Of a DNA stretch of 64,000 bases, positions 52,194 to 60,883 are shown in pieces. The position numbers were made by a program, and so were the translations under genes. Each line of letters begins with the position of its first letter. Positions within the stretch are counted from its first letter, which is position 1. The notes beneath the pieces are model-generated. The model worked only from the letters and a program-made list of their open reading frames with translations, was not told the origin of the DNA and did no database searches. Origin of the DNA: Bacteroidetes bacterium ADurb.Bin013 (GTDB taxonomy: Bacteria; Bacteroidota; Bacteroidia; Bacteroidales; UBA932); assembly GCA_002071385.1 (NCBI GenBank), contig MWFB01000007.1:1-64000 (forward strand), in the 5' to 3' direction.

Positions 52194-52915
52194 TTTGCCT
52201 CCTTTTGGTATAGCTTCGCACATGAGACCAAAGAGGCTTCCCGCTCATCCTTTCCGAATCTGAGCTTATCTTCCCTTATATGGCGGTTCAATTCCTTACG
52301 TACCCCGGACAGAACCCTGACAACAGAAGATTTATTCTTCACCGGATGAAAATAACCGTTTTTAAGAAAGTAGTACGAAATGCTTTCTTCAAATACTTGA
52401 GTAACCTTCCTGTCATTAGCTATGGTAGCACTGTTCATTCTTTTGGTGGTTCTTTTGAGCACACTGATATCGTCTCCGGAATATAGCACACGATAGTACC
52501 CTTCGGCGGGGGCAGCAGGATATTTTTCTTTCACAATATTGATGAACTGCATATCGCCCATAATAAACGATTCTACATGAGCCTTCAACAGGACAGATCC
52601 GGAATTGTATTCAGGTATCCTGACATACAATTCATCCCTGTGTACGTTCAGGTTTAGCTCAAGGTCAACATACAATTTCCCTTTGTATTGGACGGTTCCG
52701 GGGTAATATGCATCTGATTCCAGGAAGTAAGTGCCTTCATACAGCATGTTGTACATGGGAGGTATTTTTCCGTTGTACAGCGGTGAATAGCCACCGCTCT
52801 GCTCAACGTAATAACGTGAAACAGGTGTGTAGTCCTGGGCCTTTAGAATCTCAATGGGAAGCGAAAGAACTATCAGGATGAAGAGGGAGGCCGGCAAGGA
52901 ACAGGATCGGGTCAT
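52190..52915 (-). CDS. Hypothetical exported protein preceding the TonB receptor
   Basis: A 241-residue protein with a signal peptide (LFILIVLSLPIEILKAQ). The mature part is beta-rich with many Tyr residues and a basic C-terminal third (SVVRVLSGVRKELNRHIREDK). No family was recognised. It opens a leftward operon and overlaps the receptor by ATGA, so it belongs to that uptake system. Its position in place of a FecR-like gene is notable, but it has no visible membrane segment beyond the signal. Confidence 0.7.
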   Translation of the reverse strand: MTRSCSLPASLFILIVLSLPIEILKAQDYTPVSRYYVEQSGGYSPLYNGKIPPMYNMLYEGTYFLESDAYYPGTVQYKGKLYVDLELNLNVHRDELYVRIPEYNSGSVLLKAHVESFIMGDMQFINIVKEKYPAAPAEGYYRVLYSGDDISVLKRTTKRMNSATIANDRKVTQVFEESISYYFLKNGYFHPVKNKSSVVRVLSGVRKELNRHIREDKLRFGKDEREASLVSCAKLYQKEAK

Positions 52916-52936
52916 GATTACTTTAATTACAGTCGG

Positions 52937-52944
52937 CAAAAATA
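52937..52944 (-). promoter_or_regulatory. -7 element TATTTTTG of the TonB/DUF4249 operon
   Basis: Minus-strand TATTTTTG, 21 bp before the ATG at 52915. Confidence 0.5.
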
Positions 52945-52956
52945 GCAAAAAGATTG

Positions 52957-52964
52957 TACCTTTG
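52957..52964 (+). promoter_or_regulatory. -7 element TACCTTTG of the glycosyltransferase/cell-wall block
   Basis: TACCTTTG, 23 bp before the ATG at 52988, divergent from the TonB operon promoter. Confidence 0.5.
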
Positions 52965-52987
52965 TCACACTAAAACTAACATTATAC

Positions 52988-54442
52988 ATGAAAAGAATAG
53001 ATTGCTTCATCCCGGCTGCCGATTATGAGCAGGCAGAGGCCACCTTGTCTCACCTGAGATCACTGCCGCTGATCAACCGCATTTTTCTTCTTTCTGCCGG
53101 ACAGGATACTGACCTTTCACGTACCGGAACTGAAGTAATACGGGTGAAAAACCTGAACTCTTCTGACACGGTTGCTGCCATAGCCCGGGCAGCCACGGCA
53201 GATTATTCCCTGATATATACCAAGTACACCCCACTGACCCCGGGTTATTTTGCACTGGAACGTTTTGTCCAACTGGGAGACGACACCAGGGCAGGATTGC
53301 TGTATGCAGATCATTACCAGATAATTAATGGTCAGCGAAGGAAGATGCCTTTGATCGAATGCCAGGAAGGGGCGTTGCGGGATGATTTCAACTTTGGTTC
53401 GGTGTTGTTTTACAATACCTCTGTCCTGAAAAAGGCAGTTGCACAGACAACAGATGGGTACCCTTATGCCGGCATGTACAATCTCAGGCTGGCAGTCAGC
53501 AGGATGGCTTCTTTGGTCCACATAAACGAAGTCCTGTACACAGAGGAGGAAACAGATACAAGAAAATCCGGGGAAAAACTGTTCGATTATGTTGACCCAA
53601 AGAACCGTGAAGTGCAGGTAGACATGGAAAAGGCATGTACCGAACACCTCAAAGCAATAGGGGCTTACCTTCCCCCGTGCTTTACCCCGGTTGACCTGGG
53701 CAGGAATGATTTTGAATTCGAGGCTACGGTCATGATCCCTGTTTTCAACAGGGAGAAAACCATAGAGGACGCCGTTCGTTCGGCCCTGGCGCAGAAAACA
53801 AGCTTCAAATACAATGTGATGGTCGTCAACCACCACAGCTCGGACAAGACGGTGTCCATAGTAGAAAAATTAACGGACGATCCGCGCCTGATCCTCATCA
53901 CACCGGAAAGAAAGGATTTGTTTGTAGGTGGCTTGTGGAACACAGCCCTGCATCATCCCAAATGCGGGAAGTTCCTGGTACAGCTGGACAGCGATGATGT
54001 ATATTCCGGACAGGATTCACTCAGCCGGATCGTAGAGGCATTTTACCAGCAGCAATGCGCCATGATTATAGGCACATACAGAATGACCGATTTCGGACTG
54101 AACACGCTTCCCCCGGGCATAATAGACCATCGTGAATGGACACCTGAAAACGGAAGGAACAATGCATTACGGATTAACGGACTGGGCGCCCCGCGTGCTT
54201 TTTATACACCCGTTCTGCGCGAACTCCTCCTGCCCAATACCAACTACGGAGAAGATTACGGACTTGGCCTGCGTTTTTCCAGGCATTACCAGATAGGTCG
54301 CATATACGATGTCCTTTATTGCTGCCGGCGCTGGGAAGGCAATTCGGATGCGGCGCTTGAACCGGAAAAAGTGAACGCCAACAACCTATATAAAGACAGA
54401 TTGCGCACATGGGAAATACAGGCAAGAAAACAATTGAAGTAG
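52988..54442 (+). CDS. Tandem GT-A fold glycosyltransferase (family 2 type)
   Basis: A 484-residue cytoplasmic protein. The C-terminal half (about 235-470) is a GT2 domain: TVMIPVFNREKTIEDAVRSAL, VNHHSSDKTVSIVE, then the DxD-type LVQLDSDDVYSG (metal/nucleotide-sugar site), and GEDYGLGLRFS as the acceptor-side ED motif. The N-terminal half (RIDCFIPAADYEQAEATLSHL, LLYADHYQI) looks like a second, degenerate GT-A fold. The next gene overlaps it by 34 bp, placing it in the cell-wall block. Donor and acceptor are unknown. Confidence 0.82.
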   Translation: MKRIDCFIPAADYEQAEATLSHLRSLPLINRIFLLSAGQDTDLSRTGTEVIRVKNLNSSDTVAAIARAATADYSLIYTKYTPLTPGYFALERFVQLGDDTRAGLLYADHYQIINGQRRKMPLIECQEGALRDDFNFGSVLFYNTSVLKKAVAQTTDGYPYAGMYNLRLAVSRMASLVHINEVLYTEEETDTRKSGEKLFDYVDPKNREVQVDMEKACTEHLKAIGAYLPPCFTPVDLGRNDFEFEATVMIPVFNREKTIEDAVRSALAQKTSFKYNVMVVNHHSSDKTVSIVEKLTDDPRLILITPERKDLFVGGLWNTALHHPKCGKFLVQLDSDDVYSGQDSLSRIVEAFYQQQCAMIIGTYRMTDFGLNTLPPGIIDHREWTPENGRNNALRINGLGAPRAFYTPVLRELLLPNTNYGEDYGLGLRFSRHYQIGRIYDVLYCCRRWEGNSDAALEPEKVNANNLYKDRLRTWEIQARKQLK

Positions 54443-55716
54443 GAATTCTCCTGTCACCCTCAATCTCTTTCGAGCTGGAAGGCAATTATGGGGCATATTC
54501 TGGCAGATTTACCGCTATAGCTGAAAACGGGCAGGTCCGTTTGCAGGACAAGGTACAGGACAGGTTTGCATTTGAACCACAGGATGATAACGCCTCTTTT
54601 CTTCTGAGAGATGTGGTCATCGGTATAGAGTTTCACTGGGAACGAAAGGAAGACCAGCGTTTTCGGGGTTCCCTGGTGCTGATCCCGGAAAACAATATGG
54701 TCCGGGCCGTGAACGTGCTGACTGTTGAAGACTACCTGATCAGTGTCATCGCCTCGGAAATGAGCGCGACAAGCACCCTTGAGTACCTCAAGGCCCATGC
54801 CGTCATATCGCGCAGCTGGCTACTCTCACAAATTGAAAAGAGACAGGGGATAGCACAACAGCAGACAGGAGCCTGTCCAAGCGAAGTCCGTACCCTTGAG
54901 GAATGGATAAAATGGTGGGACAGGGAGGACCATACACTTTTTGATGTATGTGCCGATGACCACTGCCAGCGTTACCAGGGTATCACCCGTCCTTCACAAT
55001 CCATTGACAATGTTACACAGGCCGTTAACCAGACGGCCGGCGAGGTCCTTACCTTTGAAGGAGAAATATGCGATGCGCGCTTTTCAAAGTGCTGCGGTGG
55101 CTTCATGGAACGTTTTTCCACTTCCTGGGAACCGTCCGAGCACCCTTACCTGCAGGGAAAATACGATGGAGAATCGTTTCCCGCCGAGGTGCCTTTTCCG
55201 GACCTTTCCGATCCCGTACAGGCCGAGATCTGGATCCGCAGCGCACCGCCCGCCTTCTGTAACACAACGGATGACGAGGTGCTTTCCCAGGTGTTGAATA
55301 CTTACGACCAGGAAACAAAAGGCTTTTACCGCTGGGAAGTTTTCTACACTTTCGAAGAGCTTTCCGATCTGATTAAAAGGCGCATTGGCGTTGACTTTGG
55401 CCTGGTGCAAGAACTTATTCCCGTGGAAAGGGGATCCTCGGGACGCATCTGCCGCCTGAAGATTGTGGGAACAAAACAGACGCTAATCATCGGCAAGGAC
55501 CTGCTCATCCGCAAGGCTCTCTCAGAATCCCACCTGTATTCCTCGGCATTCGTACCTGTCAAGCGTTCCACGGGATTTATGCTGTACGGGGCAGGCTGGG
55601 GGCATGGAGTGGGATTGTGCCAGATTGGCGGTGCCGTTATGGCTTCACACGGATATACCTATAAACAGATCCTGGAACATTACTACCCGGGTTCCCGGGC
55701 ACAAACAATCTATTGA
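54409..55716 (+). CDS. SpoIID/LytB-domain protein
   Basis: A 435-residue protein with the SpoIID fold: VEDYLISVIASEMSATSTLE (conserved catalytic-type Glu in SEM, about residues 110-123), AVISRSWLL, and the C-terminal GWGHGVGLCQIGGAVMASHGYTYKQILEHYY in part GWGHGVGLCQIGG. SpoIID of sporulating bacteria is a lytic transglycosylase acting on denuded peptidoglycan; Bacteroidetes homologues are not for sporulation. No signal peptide is seen, which is odd for a wall enzyme. It overlaps the permease gene downstream as TGATG. Confidence 0.85.
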   Translation: MGNTGKKTIEVGILLSPSISFELEGNYGAYSGRFTAIAENGQVRLQDKVQDRFAFEPQDDNASFLLRDVVIGIEFHWERKEDQRFRGSLVLIPENNMVRAVNVLTVEDYLISVIASEMSATSTLEYLKAHAVISRSWLLSQIEKRQGIAQQQTGACPSEVRTLEEWIKWWDREDHTLFDVCADDHCQRYQGITRPSQSIDNVTQAVNQTAGEVLTFEGEICDARFSKCCGGFMERFSTSWEPSEHPYLQGKYDGESFPAEVPFPDLSDPVQAEIWIRSAPPAFCNTTDDEVLSQVLNTYDQETKGFYRWEVFYTFEELSDLIKRRIGVDFGLVQELIPVERGSSGRICRLKIVGTKQTLIIGKDLLIRKALSESHLYSSAFVPVKRSTGFMLYGAGWGHGVGLCQIGGAVMASHGYTYKQILEHYYPGSRAQTIY

Positions 55717-57017
55717 TGAAAGAACCTTCCATTGGTAAAAAGAATGCCTGGGCGTGGATCCCCACGTTGTACTTTGCCCAGGGGCTGCCCTATGTGGCGG
55801 TTATGACCATTGCCGTGATCATGTACAAACGCCTTGGATTATCCAATGCAGAGATCGCGTTGTATACAAGCTGGCTGTACCTTCCCTGGGTCATAAAACC
55901 CCTGTGGAGCCCTTTTGTGGATTTGGTCAAGACAAAGCGAATGTGGATCATTCTGATGCAGAGCTTTGTGGCAGTCGGTTTCGCCGGTGTTGCCTTTTTC
56001 ATACCGGCCTCCTTTTTTGTGAAGGCCACGCTGGCTTTTTTCTGGCTCATAGCCTTCAGTTCGGCAACGCACGATATCGCTGCTGACGGTTTTTACATGC
56101 TGGCTCTGGAACAAGGGGAACAATCCTTTTTTGTAGGGATACGTAATACTTTTTACCGCTTTGCTACCATTTTCGGGCAGGGTATCCTGGTCATGTTGGC
56201 CGGCTTGCTGGAAGAAGGCAAGATATTCCCTGCAACAGCCGGAAACATCCCCTTGGCCTGGAGCCTTTCCTTTTACCTCCTGGCTGCTATCTTCCTGGCA
56301 CTTGCCCTGTATCATAATTTTATCCTGCCACGTCCTGCAATCGACAAGTCCAGGGACAACATCACCCCCCTGGGACTGCTAAAGGATTTCTTTCTTACTT
56401 TCGGTTCCTTCTTTAAAAAGAAAGACCTGGGACTCATCTTTTTCTTTATCCTGACCTACAGGCTGGGTGAATCACAGCTGGTCAAAATTGCCTCTCCATT
56501 CATGCTCGACCAAGGGGAAGCGGGAGGGTTGGCCCTTCCAACGGCCACAGTCGGGATGGTATATGGTACCATTGGGGTAATTTCCCTGCTTGTGGGAGGA
56601 ATCATAGGGGGGATTGTTGTTTCACGCGGCGGCCTTAAGAAATGGATCATACCCATGGCCCTGGCCATTAACCTGCCAGACCTGCTCTATGTTTATATGG
56701 CCTCGGCTCTGCCACAGAATATCTGGGTGATTATTGCTTCCGTTGCTGTGGAACAGTTGGGGTATGGTTTCGGGTTTACGGCTTTCATGCTATACCTGAT
56801 CTATGTTGCCAACGGAGAACATAAAACATCGCATTATGCCATAGGAACAGGCTTTATGGCCCTGGGCATGATGTTACCGGGAATGGCTGCGGGCGCCATA
56901 CAGGAAGTACTGGGTTACGAGCGGTTTTTCTGGTTTGTATGTATATGCACGCTCCCCGGCATTTTTGCCTCTTGGCTGGTTAGCAGGAAACTTCCGGCAG
57001 ATTACGGTAAAAAATAA
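55716..57017 (+). CDS. AmpG-like MFS permease
   Basis: A 433-residue major facilitator protein with about 12 membrane segments. The opening (WIPTLYFAQGLPYVAVMTIAV), LYTSWLYLPWVIKPLWSPFVD and SSATHDIAADGFYML are typical of the AmpG/acetyl-CoA-transporter-like branch. AmpG imports anhydromuropeptides released during wall turnover. The genes next to it (SpoIID, NamZ, AmgK, MurU) support uptake of wall fragments. The ATG at 55716 overlaps the previous stop codon. Confidence 0.85.
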   Translation: MKEPSIGKKNAWAWIPTLYFAQGLPYVAVMTIAVIMYKRLGLSNAEIALYTSWLYLPWVIKPLWSPFVDLVKTKRMWIILMQSFVAVGFAGVAFFIPASFFVKATLAFFWLIAFSSATHDIAADGFYMLALEQGEQSFFVGIRNTFYRFATIFGQGILVMLAGLLEEGKIFPATAGNIPLAWSLSFYLLAAIFLALALYHNFILPRPAIDKSRDNITPLGLLKDFFLTFGSFFKKKDLGLIFFFILTYRLGESQLVKIASPFMLDQGEAGGLALPTATVGMVYGTIGVISLLVGGIIGGIVVSRGGLKKWIIPMALAINLPDLLYVYMASALPQNIWVIIASVAVEQLGYGFGFTAFMLYLIYVANGEHKTSHYAIGTGFMALGMMLPGMAAGAIQEVLGYERFFWFVCICTLPGIFASWLVSRKLPADYGKK

Positions 57018-57030
57018 AAAAACTACGGTT

Positions 57031-58278
57031 ATGAAAAATTTTATCAAGGGGTCCCTAATTCTGGTAATACTCCTGATTTCTCTTTCCTGTCAATCACAGG
57101 AAAGAGTGGTCAAGACAGGCATTGATGTGCTTAAGGAATCCAACTTTTCCTATCTGGAAGGCAAACGGGTGGGACTGATAACGAATCCTACCGGTGTGGA
57201 CCGGGACCTGCGGTCTACCATAGATATTTTGTACGAAGCACCCAACGTTGACCTGGTGGCCCTGTACGGACCCGAGCACGGGGTACGCGGGGATGTGCAT
57301 GCCGGGGATCAAGTCTCCACGCAGAACGATCCGGCCACAGGGCTTCCCGTATATTCGCTTTATGGAAGCACCCGGAAACCCACCCCCGAAATGCTTCAGA
57401 ACATAGATGTGCTGGTATACGATATCCAGGACATCGGCTCGCGTTCCTTCACCTACATTTCCACCATGGGACTTGCCATGGAGGCCTGTGCGGAACTGGG
57501 CATTGAATTTGTGGTCCTGGACCGGCCCAATCCCATTGGGGGCAGGAAGGTCGAGGGGTGTTACGTGGAAGACGGCTGCTTTACCTTTGTCAGCCAGTTC
57601 AGAATACCCTATGTATATGGTCTTACCTGCGGTGAGCTGGCGTTGCTGCTCAATGGAGAGCGCATGCTGGGATCCGGAGCCCGGCCCGGGGAAACTGCCC
57701 AATGCAACCTGCGCGTAATTCCCATGGAAGGATGGAACCGCGACATGTTCTATGATCAGACAGGATTACAGTGGATAGCCTCTTCCCCGCATATTCCCCA
57801 GGCCATCACCGCCTTCTTCTATCCCATGAGCGGCATTGCAGGGGATTTATCCGTGGTCTCCATAGGGGTCGGCTATACGCTTCCATTTCAGTTGTTTGCA
57901 CCGGCAGACAGCACCATTGTACCTGAAGAACTGGCCCGCAATCTGAACAACCTTCAGCTGCCCGGCCTTCATTTCAGACCCATTTATTTCCGGCCTTTTT
58001 ACAGCAGGGGACAAGGAACTACTTTGGGCGGGGTTCAGGCACATCTGACAAATCCGTCGGCAGCCCCGCTGACCGATGTGAATTTTTACGTGATCCAGGA
58101 AATCCACAAACTCAATCCGGGTATTGTCTTTAACCTGGAAAGGATCACCAAAGTTGTGGGAAGTCCTTTTATAACAGCAAAATTTGCAGAACGTTACCAG
58201 TTCAGTGATATCAGGGATTACTGGTACAAAGACGCCGAAGCATTCCGACAGCTGTCACAACGCTATTATCTTTATTGA
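57031..58278 (+). CDS. namZ: NamZ-type exo-beta-N-acetylmuramidase lipoprotein (DUF1343)
   Basis: A 415-residue lipoprotein (lipobox SLSC, Cys 20) covering the whole DUF1343 family: GLITNPTGVD, ALYGPEHGVRGD, VYDIQDIGSRSFTYI, VLDRPNPIGG and RPIYFRPFYS. Characterised members (NamZ) release MurNAc from the non-reducing ends of peptidoglycan-derived chains. The two downstream genes amgK and murU would use that MurNAc. The longer open frame overlaps the permease; the ATG at 57031 gives the signal peptide. Confidence 0.88.
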   Translation: MKNFIKGSLILVILLISLSCQSQERVVKTGIDVLKESNFSYLEGKRVGLITNPTGVDRDLRSTIDILYEAPNVDLVALYGPEHGVRGDVHAGDQVSTQNDPATGLPVYSLYGSTRKPTPEMLQNIDVLVYDIQDIGSRSFTYISTMGLAMEACAELGIEFVVLDRPNPIGGRKVEGCYVEDGCFTFVSQFRIPYVYGLTCGELALLLNGERMLGSGARPGETAQCNLRVIPMEGWNRDMFYDQTGLQWIASSPHIPQAITAFFYPMSGIAGDLSVVSIGVGYTLPFQLFAPADSTIVPEELARNLNNLQLPGLHFRPIYFRPFYSRGQGTTLGGVQAHLTNPSAAPLTDVNFYVIQEIHKLNPGIVFNLERITKVVGSPFITAKFAERYQFSDIRDYWYKDAEAFRQLSQRYYLY

Positions 58279-58289
58279 TTATAAAACCT

Positions 58290-59417
58290 ATGAAACGGTT
58301 TTGTTACCTGTTGTTCTTCCTACTGGTCTTGTCGTGCAGTCGTGAAAAGATTACCCCGGAACCCGAACCGGAAGAAGAAAAACCAGAAGAGTTTGTTCCG
58401 GCCGCACGAATAGAAGGGCGGGTGGCTTTATCCTATGTAACATACTACAGCCAGGGGATCCCGGATCCCACGCTGTTGACACATATTTGTTACGCCTTTG
58501 CCGAGTTGTATGTGGTGAACGGCCAGTACCGGGAATTCCGCCTGCAGGGCGATGAATCCCGTTTTGCTGCAGTGGTTGATCTGAAAAAAAACCACCCCGG
58601 CCTTAAAATCCTGCTTGCCTTCACCCATACCATTGTCAATAAGGACAACGCCCAGGAGGGCGGCTTCTCTGACATGAGCAGTACAGAGGAAGGCAGGGTG
58701 GCTTTTGCACAGGATTGCCTGGAATTTATCCAGATCTGGGGGATTGACGGAATTGATATAGGATGGGAATTTCCGGGAATTTCCTGGAGCGGTCATAAAA
58801 GCAATAAGGCTGCCGACACGCAAAATCATGTTCTTTTGATGAAACAGCTGCGCCAGACACTGGGGCCTGACCTGCTCATCACTTTCCCGGGTTATGTAAT
58901 GAACGCTATGGAAGTCAGCGGGGGAACCCGCTATATTGACCTGAAAGGGGTAGAACCCTATGTGGACTTTGTCAATGTGATGACGTATGATATGGACGAG
59001 GCCCCTCATCACCATTCGGCACTGGAGGATTCACGGGCTTACTGGGATTGTGCACGGACCCTGCAGGCTTACAGGGCAGCCGGTTTTCCAACGGAAAAGA
59101 TGGTGCTCGGCATTCCTTTTTATGGAAGGATTTCCTTTTCCAAAAGCCCGTCTGCCATCACATACCGGCAAATAAAGAATCTGGATCCATCCTTGTATTC
59201 GATTGATAATTGGGATCCCACAGCTTCTGTGCCTTACGTCAGCCGGATCAGTACAGGAGCGTTTTACTGCGGGTATGACAATGCTGCCAGCATTGCACAA
59301 AAAGGATCCTGGGCACTGTCACAAGGCATGAAAGGACTTATGTGCTGGATGTATAACGGGGACGATGATAACGGCACTTTAAGGAAGGCCATGTGGAATG
59401 CCGTAATGAAACCATAG
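58290..59417 (+). CDS. GH18-fold lipoprotein with altered catalytic motif
   Basis: A 375-residue lipoprotein (lipobox LVLSC, Cys 16) followed by a Pro/Glu-rich linker (22-36) and a GH18 barrel (about 43-373): AYVTYYS-like strand, KILLAFTHT, DGIDIGWEFPG (153-163), NVMTYDMDEAP, MVLGIPFYGR and GLMCWMYNGDD. The DxxDxDxE motif has Gly158 where the last Asp is expected, while the acid Glu160 remains. It may have changed or lost chitinase/endo-glucosaminidase activity. Its place after NamZ suggests a wall-glycan role. The ATG at 58290 is favoured over an upstream TTG. Confidence 0.85.
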   Translation: MKRFCYLLFFLLVLSCSREKITPEPEPEEEKPEEFVPAARIEGRVALSYVTYYSQGIPDPTLLTHICYAFAELYVVNGQYREFRLQGDESRFAAVVDLKKNHPGLKILLAFTHTIVNKDNAQEGGFSDMSSTEEGRVAFAQDCLEFIQIWGIDGIDIGWEFPGISWSGHKSNKAADTQNHVLLMKQLRQTLGPDLLITFPGYVMNAMEVSGGTRYIDLKGVEPYVDFVNVMTYDMDEAPHHHSALEDSRAYWDCARTLQAYRAAGFPTEKMVLGIPFYGRISFSKSPSAITYRQIKNLDPSLYSIDNWDPTASVPYVSRISTGAFYCGYDNAASIAQKGSWALSQGMKGLMCWMYNGDDDNGTLRKAMWNAVMKP

Positions 59418-59446
59418 AGATTCCCTATCTTTATAGAAATTTTAGC

Positions 59447-59454
59447 TATTTTTG
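59447..59454 (+). promoter_or_regulatory. -7 element TATTTTTG of the amgK-murU-patB operon
   Basis: TATTTTTG ends 6 bp before the ATG at 59461, so the transcript would be leaderless or nearly so. Confidence 0.5.
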
Positions 59455-59460
59455 TGCCAT

Positions 59461-60876
59461 ATGAAACAACTCGAAACTCTTTTCAAGTCATATACCGGTT
59501 TTCCCGCACGTTCCATTACCGAGTTGCCCTCATCCGGGAGCAACAGGCGGTATTTCAGAATGGAAGGAAAACAGGGCACTCTCATCGGCACGATAGGTTC
59601 ATGCAAAGAGGAAAACAAGGCTTTTATAGCCATAGCAGAACATTTCCATAAACAGGGGCTTCCTGTCCCCGAGGTTTTCGCCCATAGCCGCGATTTTTCC
59701 TGCTACCTGCAGAAGGACCTGGGAGACAGGATCCTGTACAATGCCGTGGAAGAAGGGCGCTCCAGGGGAAAATACAACACTGCTGAAAAAGATTTGCTTT
59801 TCAAAGCCATGAATGCTTTGCCTGCCCTACAGTTTAAAGGAGCAGAAGGACTTGATTTTGACGTTTGTTATCCGCAACCGGAATTTGATGAAAGGATGAT
59901 CTCTTTCGATCTGAATTATTTCAAATACTGCTTTTTAAAGGCAACAGGCTTGGATTTCAGTGAAATTAAGCTGGAAAACGACTTCAGGAAAATGTCTGCT
60001 GTCCTGTTGCGGGATCCGTCGGAGACATTCCTGTACAGGGATTTCCAGGCCAGGAATGTCATGCTGGTCAACGAAGAACCCTATTTTATCGATTTCCAGG
60101 GAGGTAGGAAAGGCCCGGTTTATTACGACGTGGCTTCTTTCATATGGCAGGCCAAAGCCAATTATTCGGAAGAACTCAAGGAAGAACTTCTCTCGGCGTA
60201 CCTCAAGGCTTTAAAACAATATATTCCTGTGGATGAAAAACACTTCCACAGGCAATTGCGTCATTTTATCCTGTTCCGCACCTTACAGGTACTCGGCGCG
60301 TATGGATTCCGGGGTTATTTTGAGAAAAAACCCCATTTCCTGCAAAGTGTGCCCTATGCCATAGACAACTTGCGCAAACTGCTTAAAGAACCCTTTACCG
60401 AGTATCCCTATTTGTCTTCCCTGTTACTGGAACTGACGAAAATGCGCCAGTATGCGGATATGGATAAAGAGCGCAAACTCCAGGTCACTGTCTGCAGTTT
60501 TGCCTATAAAAAAGGCATTCCCAACGATGTAAGCGGTAACGGCGGAGGTTATGTGTTCGATTGCCGCGGCCTGGAAAATCCGGGAAAATTTGAGCATTTC
60601 CGGCACTTTACCGGTGAAGACCAGGAGGTCATCAGCTTCATGGAAGAAGACGGTGGGGTGAAAGGTTTCCTGGAACACGCCTATGTTTTGATGGATACTC
60701 ATGTACAACGTTATATTGAAAGAAAATTCATCCACCTGATGTGTTGCTTCGGATGTACCGGGGGACAGCACCGTTCTGTCTATTGTGCACGCCATATGGC
60801 CGATTACCTGGCTAAAAAATATAACATCAGGGTACATTTGTATCATCGTGAACTGGATTTGGAAATAGATTACTAG
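59461..60876 (+). CDS. AmgK-like amino sugar kinase fused to RapZ C-terminal domain
   Basis: A 471-residue two-domain protein. Residues 1 to about 335 are an aminoglycoside-phosphotransferase-fold kinase (FLYRDFQARNVML catalytic loop, FIDFQGGRKGPVYYDVAS metal loop) of the AmgK type, which phosphorylates MurNAc or GlcNAc at C1. Residues about 340-471 are a RapZ C-terminal domain (CSFAYKKGIPNDVSGNGGGY, FDCRGLENPG, VQRYIERKF, CFGCTGGQHRSV). In Enterobacteria this domain senses glucosamine-6-phosphate and controls glmS RNA decay; here it may sense an amino sugar phosphate. It is followed 7 bp later by murU, whose product uses the AmgK product. Confidence 0.88.
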   Translation: MKQLETLFKSYTGFPARSITELPSSGSNRRYFRMEGKQGTLIGTIGSCKEENKAFIAIAEHFHKQGLPVPEVFAHSRDFSCYLQKDLGDRILYNAVEEGRSRGKYNTAEKDLLFKAMNALPALQFKGAEGLDFDVCYPQPEFDERMISFDLNYFKYCFLKATGLDFSEIKLENDFRKMSAVLLRDPSETFLYRDFQARNVMLVNEEPYFIDFQGGRKGPVYYDVASFIWQAKANYSEELKEELLSAYLKALKQYIPVDEKHFHRQLRHFILFRTLQVLGAYGFRGYFEKKPHFLQSVPYAIDNLRKLLKEPFTEYPYLSSLLLELTKMRQYADMDKERKLQVTVCSFAYKKGIPNDVSGNGGGYVFDCRGLENPGKFEHFRHFTGEDQEVISFMEEDGGVKGFLEHAYVLMDTHVQRYIERKFIHLMCCFGCTGGQHRSVYCARHMADYLAKKYNIRVHLYHRELDLEIDY

Positions 60877-60883
60877 ACAGACC

